A DNA stretch of 64,000 bases. Source: Cylindrospermum stagnale PCC 7417 (GTDB lineage Bacteria; Cyanobacteriota; Cyanobacteriia; Cyanobacteriales; Nostocaceae). Positions 33,336-41,480 of the stretch are shown one piece after another. Where the stretch lies: positions 2,868,501 to 2,932,500 of the forward strand of contig NC_019757.1 of NCBI RefSeq assembly GCF_000317535.1. Reading direction: 5' to 3'. The stretch's first letter is position 1, and each line of letters begins with the position of its first letter. The notes under the pieces were generated by a model that was given only the letters and a program-made list of their open reading frames with translations, had not been told where the DNA came from and made no database searches. Both the position numbers and the translations under genes were made by a program.

Positions 33336-34292
33336 ATGAGTGTTGACACATTTGCTCCCCTTATTGGACAAAAACAAGCCGTAGAATTACTGACTCAGGC
33401 TGTGAGGCAAAACCGAGTGGCCCCGGCTTATATGTTTGTTGGCCCTGATGGTGTGGGGCGGAGTTTAGCAGCACGATGCTTTATAGAATTACTCTTTTTT
33501 GACCCGCAGCGCGACTTCAACACGCTACACAATCGCGTGCGTCAAGGAAACCACCCATCTTTATTATGGGTAGAACCAACATATCAATATCAAGGACAAC
33601 GACTAACAGCCGCAGAAGCAGCCGAGAAAGGGGTGAAGCGCAAAGCACCGCCGGTGATTCGTCTAGAGCAAATTCGGGGAATTACCGAGTTTTTGGGACG
33701 TCCGCCTTTGGAAGCGCCGCGCAATGTGGTGGTGTTGGAACAAGCAGAAACGATGGCGGAAGGCGCAGCGAATGCTTTATTGAAGACTTTGGAAGAACCG
33801 GGACAGGCGACTTTGATTTTGATTGCACCAACGCCTGAGGCTGTTTTACCAACGTTGGTTTCTCGCTGTCAACGCATTCCTTTTTATCGCTTAGATGTGG
33901 CTGCTGTGGCGCAAGTGCTGACACAGACGGGGAATCAGGAAATTTTGCAGCATCCAGCGGTGTTAAATTTAGCGGCTGGTAGTCCGGGGAGTGCGATCGC
34001 ATCTTACCAACAATTACAAACCATTTCCCCTGAGTTGCTCCAACAAGTTACCAAAGCACCGACAACCTACCGCAGCGCCTTAGAATTAGCCAAAAAAATT
34101 GATAAAGATTTAGACACAGAAGCACAACTCTGGTTAGTTGATTATCTCCAGCAATCCTACTGGCAGCAAACCCATCAATCCAGCATAATTAACGAACTAG
34201 AAAAAGCTCGTAAATACTTACTTACTTACGCCCAACCGCGACTCGTTTGGGAATGTACATTAATGGCGTTATGTAAAATATCCCGTGGTTAG
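33336..34292 (+). CDS. holB: DNA polymerase III subunit delta'
   Basis: A 318-residue clamp-loader subunit. The N-terminal AAA+ fold shows LIGQKQAVELLTQAV, a degenerate Walker A (VGPDGVGRSLAARCF, lysine replaced), which is normal for delta' since it does not hydrolyse ATP, NALLKTLEEPGQATLILIAP and the SRC sensor motif LVSRCQRIPFYRL. It works in the pentameric loader that opens the beta clamp at the replisome. It is cotranscribed with tmk. Length is typical for cyanobacteria. Confidence 0.95.
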   Translation: MSVDTFAPLIGQKQAVELLTQAVRQNRVAPAYMFVGPDGVGRSLAARCFIELLFFDPQRDFNTLHNRVRQGNHPSLLWVEPTYQYQGQRLTAAEAAEKGVKRKAPPVIRLEQIRGITEFLGRPPLEAPRNVVVLEQAETMAEGAANALLKTLEEPGQATLILIAPTPEAVLPTLVSRCQRIPFYRLDVAAVAQVLTQTGNQEILQHPAVLNLAAGSPGSAIASYQQLQTISPELLQQVTKAPTTYRSALELAKKIDKDLDTEAQLWLVDYLQQSYWQQTHQSSIINELEKARKYLLTYAQPRLVWECTLMALCKISRG

Positions 34293-34332
34293 TGATTTAT
34301 ATATTGGCGTGAATGCGTCAGATATCGAAAAT

Positions 34333-34584
34333 CTTAGGACTTACTTCCTTTGGAAATTCATCCTGTAGGGTGCGTTCCCTAACGCACGGATTAAGATTTT
34401 CAATTTACCTGTAGGGTGTGTTCCCTAACGCACGGATTAAAATTTTCAATTTACCTGTAGGGTGCGTTCCCTAACGCACGGATTAAGATTTTCAATTTAC
34501 CTGTAGGGTGCGTTCCCTAACGCACGGATTAAAATTTTCAATTTACCTACATATTTAGCATTGTTTGTCAATGCGTAAGTCCTG
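34333..34584. repeat. Element with AGGACTTAC ends and a 4 x 46-bp tandem array
   Basis: The flanks TTAGGACTTAC (about 34334) and GTAAGTCCTGAA (about 34575) are inverted. Between them, 34362-34545, are four contiguous 46-base units, each with the palindrome GTGCGTTCCCTAACGCAC followed by GATTAA(G/A)ATTTTCAATTTA. Units 1 and 3 share one variant base and units 2 and 4 the other (AAG versus AAA), suggesting duplication of a two-unit block. No coding frame is present. This is not a CRISPR: there are no spacers. Confidence 0.85.
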
Positions 34585-34759
34585 AAATTGTGGCAATATC
34601 TAATTTCTAGTAGTACAAAAAGACTACTAACATCTTTTTTCTCGAATTTGCATAAAGAGTTGGTTTAGCTGTGATAAGTACACAGAGAACTCTAGCAATA
34701 GCAAATTGTGGCCTCTCTTTCAGCAGTTAAATGTTTTTCTCTGGAAAAAGATTAAACTG

Positions 34760-35940
34760 CTTAATAGGCGAAGGTCAATTTTGTGCTATTTATAGTTTTT
34801 AATACAGAAGTGTTGAATGTTAAGAAAATTCCGATAAGAATAGCCCAAAATATGTTAGATTTTGGGCAAAGGATTAAAATATTTCGATTAACGATGATTA
34901 TAAATTCATTTCCCAAGATTGTCAAAAATATCCTGGGAGGGCTACCAAAAAATGATTATCCTGTTTTGAACAGCCGTCTTTTTGTCGAGTGTTGGTTAGC
35001 TTATGCCCTGGATAATAGCTTAACGAGTATGAGGGATTTATTTAAACGATTAAACAATACAGGATTTGATGTAGATATTTCCACGTTTTCCAAAGCTAAC
35101 ACTCATCGAAGTCAAGAAGTATTCCAGAAGATTTATCATCAATTAAATCAATTAGTCCAGAATAAAGTCCAGAAAAAGTTACACAATAAATATGCAATAT
35201 GTCCAATTGATTCAACAATTATTACATTGACAAGTAAGCTGTTATGGATTCTGGATTATCATCAAGTTAAACTGTTTAGTTCCCTAAATCTTGCTACAGG
35301 AAGTCCAGAAGATAATTTCATCAACTTTGGTCATAATCATGATTATAAATTTGGCTCAAAGATGATGTCTAATTTGCCAGCAGATGCTGTTGGAGTAATG
35401 GATAGGGGCTTTGCAGGTTTAAATTTTATTCAAGAACTAGTTCAAGAAAATAAATACTTTGTGTTACGGATTAAAAATAATTGGAAGTTAGAATTTGAAT
35501 CAGAAAATGGACTGGTAAAAATTAGGCTCATCAACAGATGCACAAGCTTATAGAGTGATTAATTTTTGTGATTTAGAAACGAGAACTGAATTTCGCTTAG
35601 TCACTAATTTACCAACTAATGGAGATGCAGCAGTTAGAGATGATGATATTAGAGATATTTATCGCTTAAGGTGGGGAGTTGAATTGTTATGGAAATTTTT
35701 AAAGATGCACCTAAAACTTGATAAATTAATTACCAAAAATGTTAATGGTATTACCATACAAATCTATGCAAGTCTCATTGCTTATCTGATTTTACAACTT
35801 GTATCTGTTCCTAAACAATGGGGTGAAAAAATATTAGATAAATTCCGCTATTTACAAGCCTGTATGTGTCAACAAATTAGTTATGTACATTGGATGGAAG
35901 ATATTATGAAATGTTGACAATTAACCCTTGATAGGACAAT
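34760..35940 (+). mobile_element. IS4-family insertion sequence (approximate limits)
   Basis: The transposase gene inside defines the element. Weak inverted ends may be AAGGTCAATTTTGTGC (about 34771) and the reverse complement of GTTGACAATTAACCCT (about 35914-35929), with about ten of sixteen bases matching. The limits are estimates, and I could not find a target-site duplication. Confidence 0.45.
34894..35917 (+). pseudogene. IS4-family transposase, frameshifted
   Basis: The first frame (ATG 34894 to about 35520) has the DDE domain start AICPIDSTIITL and second Asp region VGVMDRGFAGLNFI. The second frame (about 35520-35917) has INFCDLETRTEFRLVTNL and the IS4 signature Y-x2-R-x3-E-x6-K in YRLRWGVELLWKFLKMHLKL. 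The frame changes at the A-run 35519-35523: dropping one A gives continuous LGSSTDAQAYRVINF. An extra base in a homopolymer explains it; programmed slippage is possible but less likely. All three acidic residues exist, so it is only one base from an intact gene. Confidence 0.88.
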
Positions 35941-36399
35941 TACATCTTAGTATGTAAAGTTTTATTGCTGCATTCAACGTTTCTGTTTTTAATATTATTA
36001 CAAAACAGTTATTTCTTTATCTAAAATTTAGAACCTTGCGTTATTTGCTGAAAGGTATTTACTGAGCAATAAGAAATCTCTGCGTAAAGTTTCATAAATT
36101 ATTTGTCGTGATTGTTCATAATTACAACTATTGTTTTGTGTGATATATAATTTATTAAATTAAGCCTTGAGGCAGATGACAATCTAAATATTGGTAGTCA
36201 AACAGCCGGAAATTGGGCAATCGATCTGAGAAATGCGGCTGTTGACCGGTCTAACACAAAAGCAATATCTCAGTAGCTATTTTGTTACACGCCTATATCA
36301 AGGCTAGATGAATTGTAAAAATAGCCAACATCAAAATTAAAAAAATGTACTTTTTTAATTCAATTATTTCAATACAAAACGCTTGATCATGAGGTACAG
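35918..36399. other. Gap upstream of parB-like gene
   Basis: AT-rich, with no complete gene. A 41-codon open stretch ending at 36276 (ADDNLNIGSQTAGNWAIDL) has no start and may be a relic of a lost gene's 3' end. No parS-like GTTTCACGTGAAAC palindrome is seen. Confidence 0.35.
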
Positions 36400-37218
36400 A
36401 TGACAATTACTGAGAATAGCGAAGTTAAAGAAATTCCACTTGACGCAATTGACATCGGACTGTCTCAAGTTCGTACTAGCGATGTTAACGAAGGTATTCA
36501 GGAATTAGCAGCCAGCATTGAAAAAATAGGACTTCTTGAGCCAATTGTTGTCTTTCGGAAAGCGGACGGTCGATATGAAGTAGTCACAGGTCAGAGGCGT
36601 TTTCTAGCCCATCAGCATTTAGAATATGAAACTATACGTGCCACAATACTTTCTAAACCAGTAGAACCAGGTTTTGCAAAAGCGATTTCGCTAACTGAGA
36701 ATATGGTTCGGCAAAATTTGTCAACTCAAGACTATATTGACGCTTGCACAGAATTATACAGAGAATATGGGTCGATTAAAAAGATTTCAGAAGTATTAGG
36801 ACTACCGCGTGCTAAGGTCAGCCAGTATGTAAAGTATGAGCAACTTATTGAACCACTAAAACAAAAAGTTGAAAGCGGTTTAAAGCTTGATGTTGCTCTT
36901 CGAGCGCAAAAAGCAGCTACAGATTCAAGTAGTCAAAATGTCAACGAAGAAGCTGCTATTGCTTATGCTGAAGAAATGCAAAAAATGAGTGGTGTTCAAC
37001 AACGACAACTCGAAAAAGTTGCGATTCAAGAGCCAAGCATTCCTCCAGAAGAAGCTATCAAAAAGAGTAGACGGCAGCAGCAAATAAATCTCAGAATAGT
37101 CGTTGGCGACAACCTATATGATGCTATAAATCAATTTACACAAGATGAGAAGATTGACCAAAATAATGCGGTTATTACTCTCCTTGAAGCAGCACTTTCT
37201 GAACGGGGTTATCTCTAA
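36400..37218 (+). CDS. ParB/Spo0J family protein
   Basis: A 272-residue ParB-like DNA-binding CTPase. The N-terminal domain has IPLDAIDIGLSQVRTSD, LAASIEKIGLLEPIVV, the nucleotide-site motif GQRRFLAHQHL (GxRRxxA) and LTENMVRQNLSTQDY (ENxxRxxL). A HTH follows (GSIKKISEVLGLPRAKVSQYVKY). The C-terminal 45 residues (INLRIVVGDNLYDAINQF...) look like a ribbon-helix-helix-type dimer module. There is no ParA partner nearby, so this is not an ordinary plasmid partition locus. It is 12 bp before a second ParB-like gene, so the two are cotranscribed. Confidence 0.85.
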   Translation: MTITENSEVKEIPLDAIDIGLSQVRTSDVNEGIQELAASIEKIGLLEPIVVFRKADGRYEVVTGQRRFLAHQHLEYETIRATILSKPVEPGFAKAISLTENMVRQNLSTQDYIDACTELYREYGSIKKISEVLGLPRAKVSQYVKYEQLIEPLKQKVESGLKLDVALRAQKAATDSSSQNVNEEAAIAYAEEMQKMSGVQQRQLEKVAIQEPSIPPEEAIKKSRRQQQINLRIVVGDNLYDAINQFTQDEKIDQNNAVITLLEAALSERGYL

Positions 37219-37230
37219 GTTAAAATATTT

Positions 37231-37944
37231 ATGTTAGATTCACTTTCGTCTGATGAACGGCGAGATATAATTCTCTCTATTGGAACGCATAAGAAAAATC
37301 GCAGATTGTCTCCGATACAAGTTGCTCAATTATTAAATCGCTTGTATCAAGTTCAAGGAATTTCCCTCAATCAAATCGCCCAGGAACTGGAGTTAAAAGA
37401 CTCCTCTATTGTGCGTAGGTTTCTTTCACTATTATTGCTGCCGCCTGAACTACAATCTCTCGTCAATTGGGGAACATCACCAGGTCATCTGTCTTTTTCC
37501 GTAGCGTCTGAAATTTCTAGAGCTAAAGAGCCTGAAAAAATTAAGCTCTTAGCTAAAGATGCGCTTGAAAATCAGAGGAGTAAAGAAGAAGTTCGTGCAA
37601 TTCTTCAATGCAACTTACGGGGAGGAGGAAGCTTAACTCACTGTATAGAAACAATTGACTCAACTCGACCCAAGGTTATTCACCATTATGTTTTCTTGGG
37701 GCAACTTCCAACTTTAACTAATGGGAGCCAATGGGAAGAACAGTATAGTTTTGAGCTTCGAGCTATTTTATCTAAGCTAGTACGTGAGGAAAACGTTCTT
37801 TCTGCTGCTATCAAAGATGGACGTTTTAGCTTCACCTTAACGGAGTCAGCCATGAATAATCCTACAGTTGCTCCCCATCTTACACCAGAGAAACTCGAAG
37901 CTTTTGTCGCCAATTTACTGATGAAAAGGAGCAACAATGAATAA
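37231..37944 (+). CDS. ParB-like HTH protein lacking the CTPase domain
   Basis: A 237-residue protein with only the ParB/KorB-type helix-turn-helix part: SPIQVAQLLNRLYQVQGISLNQIAQELELKDSSIVRRFLSLLLLPPELQSLVNWGTSPGHLSFSVA is the recognisable stretch (about 30-105). The following AKEPEKIKLLAKDALENQRSKEEVRAIL is the helical extension. The remaining 110 residues are not recognised. It lacks the GxRRxxA CTP-binding motif present in its neighbour and may act as its partner or adaptor. Its stop overlaps the next start by eight bases (ATGAATAA), which implies translational coupling. Confidence 0.75.
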   Translation: MLDSLSSDERRDIILSIGTHKKNRRLSPIQVAQLLNRLYQVQGISLNQIAQELELKDSSIVRRFLSLLLLPPELQSLVNWGTSPGHLSFSVASEISRAKEPEKIKLLAKDALENQRSKEEVRAILQCNLRGGGSLTHCIETIDSTRPKVIHHYVFLGQLPTLTNGSQWEEQYSFELRAILSKLVREENVLSAAIKDGRFSFTLTESAMNNPTVAPHLTPEKLEAFVANLLMKRSNNE

Positions 37945-40231
37945 TCTTCGAGGTGCGGCTACGGTTCGCAAGGATGGATGCATTCTTATTGGTAAGACTG
38001 TGACTTGTGATGGATTTGCTCTAGAGCGTTCTATTCGCATACAGACTAATATCAATCGTCTTAAGGATTTCAGTACCAGTAAAGGAAAGCAAGGAAAGAT
38101 TGTTTTAAGTCAAGAAACTCATGATAAGTTGTTAGAACAATCTCCAGATATAAAATCTAGACGTGAGCAATTTGTAGTTCTTCCAGCAGATGGAAGCTGT
38201 CATACAGTCGAGAATATTCAAATATGTCTGTTTCCATCGGGTTATATGCCCGGTTCAGTGATGCCAGTGATTCGCACTGAAAATAGCATTAACGTAATGT
38301 ATTCATCGGATTTCTCTTGTACTCCGAATTTATCACAGCTTTCATTCCCTGAAATAGATGTTTTGGTTGTAGATGTAAAATCAGGAAATTTTGACTCTAA
38401 TAGTGCTGATGTGAGCGGAGTAGTATCACTAATACAAAAAGTACAGCCAGCTTTAGTTATCACTTACAGTTCGCAAGATGGAAATGCTAGGTTACTAGCT
38501 GAATACATAGAAAATAACTTAGGAATCGAAGCAAGTTTCGAGGAACAGCCTGTAGGACTGGCTTGGGGAGGGACAGACGGAACAAGAACAACTAGTCAAT
38601 CTGCAACTAGAACTACTCCGGTTAGCTCAACTTCCTTAAAACGGCTCATCGTTGTTGTTCCCTCTGAAAATCAAAATGCTCATAGTTGGAAGCCATTAGT
38701 TGAAGAACTTAAGGAGGAAACTGCCCTAACTGAGAGTGAATGGCTACTTTGGGATAAGCATAAACTTCATGATTGGAGTTTTGAGAGAGGCATCAACTTA
38801 TCTACACAGCTAAAAGCTCAGATAGATGCGAAATGGCAAAAGGACGGAGCTTTTGAAGAAGTTATCCTTGTCGGACATAGCTTAGGTGGTATTCTTGTTC
38901 GGCAGGCTTATCTACTAGCCTCTGGTGATTATCATGACCTAGGCTATAATCAAAGTCCCTGGTATAAGTACGTTAGCCGCTTTGTTCTTTTCGCTTCACC
39001 CAATCGCGGTTTAGATCCTACTCAATCTCGAATTTGGCAAATAGCAAGAGCCGTCGAGAAAGCCACATCTTTTTCCTTACGGAGCTTGATGCCATTACAA
39101 GACTTTGTTAAGGGTTCTGCATTTATCACTAATTTAAGGATTGACTGGATTCGACATTTCTCAAAATTTTATTATCCACTAACTGTCGTTCAACTACTGG
39201 GGGCAAAAGATGGAAATATAACTCGTGATGACAGCGTTGATTTAGATCAGTTTCCTGATGCCTTTCATGTAGATGTTCCTGATGCTGAAAACACTAATAT
39301 TCACTGCATAGATCAGGCAGAAGACAGGGTAGAAAGGTATAAGCTCATTAGGGAAGCAATTTTCAAAGAAAGACTATTAGATAGAAATACGAATTTAGAG
39401 CCATCCATTGCTAAAAATAATGTGGTATTTATTCTTCATGGGATTCGAGCTAGCAATAGTGGCTGGGTTGAACAAGTAAAAGAGAAAATAGGTCTAGAAG
39501 ATCCAGACACAGTAGTTATCACTCCTTCCTACGATTACTTCTCAGCGTTTAACTTTGTTCTTCCTGGTCTTCGCCAAATTAATGTTGACTGGTTTCAAGA
39601 TGAATATAGCTACTATTTCGCTAAATATCCTGACACTAATTTCCATTTTATTGGACATAGTAATGGTACTTATATTCTAGGGGAAACTTTAAAGAAATTA
39701 TCTGGAATGAAGTTCCAGCGAGTGTACTTGGCTGGTAGTGTTTTACCACGAGACTATCCTTGGAAAGAGAAATTTGATAAAGATCAGGTAGAAATGCTAT
39801 GCAACGCCCGTAGCTCTTCTGATTGGCCTGTGGGAATTCTATGTAATGGTTTACGAGGAGTAGGAATGCGAGATATTGGAACTGGAGGATTTGATGGGTT
39901 TTTGATGGGAGATAATCGGCTGAAAGAATTGTGCTATTTTAATGGAGATCATGGAAAACCTGTTGAGGAGAGTAATCACAACAGTATTATTCAATATATT
40001 TTGACTGGCATAATTTCTAAACCAGAGGGATTAAAATCTGAAGCAGAAATATCTAAATTTCAATTTTTCTCAAGGTTTTCGCCTTTTGCTAGTCGTTTGA
40101 TTATTATAGGGTTTATAATAGTCGATTTGATATTAATAATTTATAATTTTTCAGTGATAAAGTTAGCGATAATTTTAATGACCCATGTATTAATTTTCTG
40201 GGTTATCCGAATTTTATTAAGTGTGATATAA
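37937..40231 (+). CDS. Degenerate MBL-fold / double alpha-beta hydrolase / membrane-tail fusion
   Basis: A 764-residue multidomain protein. Residues 1-210 resemble a beta-lactamase-like (RNase J/beta-CASP-type) fold: PSGYMPGSVMPVI, then INVMYSSDFSC and EIDVLVVDVKSG align with HxPGS, YTGDF and DVLIxExTYG. However, the HxHxDH metal motif is replaced (QTNINRLKDF), so it is probably inactive. Residues 235-460 are an alpha/beta hydrolase (LIVVVPSENQ, VGHSLGGILVRQ, FASPNRG, GAKDGN). Residues 480-690 are a second one (VVFILHGIRASNSGW, FIGHSNGTYILGE, SSSDWPVG, NGDHG). Two hydrophobic helices end the chain. It is coupled to the ParB-like genes. I know no system of this composition. Confidence 0.72.
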   Translation: MNNLRGAATVRKDGCILIGKTVTCDGFALERSIRIQTNINRLKDFSTSKGKQGKIVLSQETHDKLLEQSPDIKSRREQFVVLPADGSCHTVENIQICLFPSGYMPGSVMPVIRTENSINVMYSSDFSCTPNLSQLSFPEIDVLVVDVKSGNFDSNSADVSGVVSLIQKVQPALVITYSSQDGNARLLAEYIENNLGIEASFEEQPVGLAWGGTDGTRTTSQSATRTTPVSSTSLKRLIVVVPSENQNAHSWKPLVEELKEETALTESEWLLWDKHKLHDWSFERGINLSTQLKAQIDAKWQKDGAFEEVILVGHSLGGILVRQAYLLASGDYHDLGYNQSPWYKYVSRFVLFASPNRGLDPTQSRIWQIARAVEKATSFSLRSLMPLQDFVKGSAFITNLRIDWIRHFSKFYYPLTVVQLLGAKDGNITRDDSVDLDQFPDAFHVDVPDAENTNIHCIDQAEDRVERYKLIREAIFKERLLDRNTNLEPSIAKNNVVFILHGIRASNSGWVEQVKEKIGLEDPDTVVITPSYDYFSAFNFVLPGLRQINVDWFQDEYSYYFAKYPDTNFHFIGHSNGTYILGETLKKLSGMKFQRVYLAGSVLPRDYPWKEKFDKDQVEMLCNARSSSDWPVGILCNGLRGVGMRDIGTGGFDGFLMGDNRLKELCYFNGDHGKPVEESNHNSIIQYILTGIISKPEGLKSEAEISKFQFFSRFSPFASRLIIIGFIIVDLILIIYNFSVIKLAIILMTHVLIFWVIRILLSVI

Positions 40232-40320
40232 GTTTAATTTCGCAAATTTTCAGTCATTTCCTCAAAAATTCTTAGTACAAACGCATCTGCATAGCGCTGC
40301 TGGTGCAGCTATTCTAAATA

Positions 40321-40722
40321 ATGCCACTACTTACAAACATTCGCAGACGTTCCGTTCTTTCTCTGGCTATTATTCTCCCCATTGGACTTTTATACAGCCA
40401 CTATCGCCATTCTATTTGGTGGTTGAACCAAGAGGTAGGAGGGATTTTTTATGAGATATTTTGGTGCTTGTTCGTCTTTCTATTTATTCCCACTCGCCGA
40501 GCAGTTTGGCAAATCCCTTTATGGGTATTAGTAATTACTTGCTTGTTGGAGTTTATGCAATTGTGGCATCCACCATTTCTAAATTGGGTACGTTCATTTT
40601 GGTGGGGAAAAATGTTAATCGCTACTACCTTCACTTGGGCAGATTTTCCCTATTATTTTATTGGAAGTGGCTTAGGATGGCTATGGTTGCGGCTGATAGT
40701 TTGGGGAGCGAAGCTAAATTAA
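40321..40722 (+). CDS. DUF2809 family membrane protein
   Basis: A 133-residue integral membrane protein with four hydrophobic helices. The family pattern is visible: LPIGLLYSHYRHS...WWLNQEVGGIFYEIFW (helix 2 entry), FIPTRRAVWQIPLWVLVITCLLEFMQLWHPPFL, and WADFPYYFIGSGLGW at the end. Function is unknown; the family often sits singly next to varied genes. It is convergent with the oxidase operon, with a small GGGCA/TGCCC hairpin between them. Confidence 0.85.
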   Translation: MPLLTNIRRRSVLSLAIILPIGLLYSHYRHSIWWLNQEVGGIFYEIFWCLFVFLFIPTRRAVWQIPLWVLVITCLLEFMQLWHPPFLNWVRSFWWGKMLIATTFTWADFPYYFIGSGLGWLWLRLIVWGAKLN

Positions 40723-40786
40723 TTTAGCAACTAGACATTTAAACATTTTTCTAAATTAGAAATTATCAATAATAAGACAAATTGCA

Positions 40787-40807
40787 AGATGGGCATTGCC
40801 CACCTTA
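40787..40807. terminator. Hairpin between convergent genes
   Basis: AAG-A-TGGGCA TTGCCCA-C-CTT forms a stem of about nine pairs. It lies between the DUF2809 stop and the ctaE stop. It could stop transcription in both directions but lacks a long T-run. A related dispersed repeat is an alternative. Confidence 0.4.
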
Positions 40808-40813
40808 CAATAT

Positions 40814-41416
40814 TTACTGCCAAACGTAAATGAGGAGAAACAAAACAATCCAAATAACATCGACAAAGTGCCAAAACAACGAAGTTGCATTAACGCCGTA
40901 GTGACTTGTTTCGTAATTACCAGGAATGAAAGAACGCACCAAAATCATTAACTGCAACAACACACCGGTGAGAACGTGCAAACCGTGGAAACCTGTTAAC
41001 AGATAGAACATTCCACCGAATGTCCCAGAAGTGAAGCCAAATTCTAGATGACTCCATTCAATCATCTGCCCAAGTAAAAAGTAACTGCCCATCGCCATTG
41101 TTGCCAACAGATACAGACGAAACCCCTTTAAATTGTGGCGTTGGAGTTCCCGTTCTGCTAAATAAATCACAAAACTACTGGCAACAAGAATAACTGTGTT
41201 GATTGCCGGTTCTTTAATTTCTAAACCGGAAACACCAGCCGGCAGCCAGTTAGGAGTTGTGGTTTTGTAGATGATATATCCGGCGAAGAAGCTGAGAAAA
41301 ATTACACTTTCAGAAAGTAAGAAGACGATGAAGCCAAACATTTTATTGCCTTCTTCATCATGTTCATGTTCACCACTTGCGTGATGTAATTCTTCGGGAA
41401 TTAGAGAACTGTCCAT
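40814..41416 (-). CDS. ctaE: Heme-copper oxidase subunit III
   Basis: A 200-residue five-helix subunit III. Seen: a His/Glu-rich N-terminus (HHASGEHEHDEEGNK), FGFIVFLLSESVIFLSFFAGYI (helix 1 with the conserved Glu), LGQMIEWSHLEF, and FYLLTGFHGLHVLTGVLLQL and SLFWHFVDVIWIVLFLLIYVW at the end. It supports stability and proton uptake of subunit I. It is last in the operon ctaC-D-E, 64 bp after ctaD. Confidence 0.96.
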   Translation of the reverse strand: MDSSLIPEELHHASGEHEHDEEGNKMFGFIVFLLSESVIFLSFFAGYIIYKTTTPNWLPAGVSGLEIKEPAINTVILVASSFVIYLAERELQRHNLKGFRLYLLATMAMGSYFLLGQMIEWSHLEFGFTSGTFGGMFYLLTGFHGLHVLTGVLLQLMILVRSFIPGNYETSHYGVNATSLFWHFVDVIWIVLFLLIYVWQ

Positions 41417-41480
41417 TGGGGGAATTTTCCTTTACCTTGGGTGAAGTTGGAAACGCAAAGGTTACGCAGAGAAAATTCCT

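Noticed and set aside
34362-34545. CRISPR-like regular repeats
   Set aside because: The 46-base units are contiguous, with no unique spacers, and no cas genes are nearby. It is a tandem array of palindromes.
36184-36276. Open stretch with protein-like sequence before parB
   Set aside because: There is no start codon and it is only about 40 codons; at most a relic. Noted in the gap entry.
36400-37944. Plasmid or chromosome partition locus
   Set aside because: There is no ParA ATPase or parS-like site beside the ParB genes, and the third gene is a hydrolase fusion, so an ordinary partition role is not supported.
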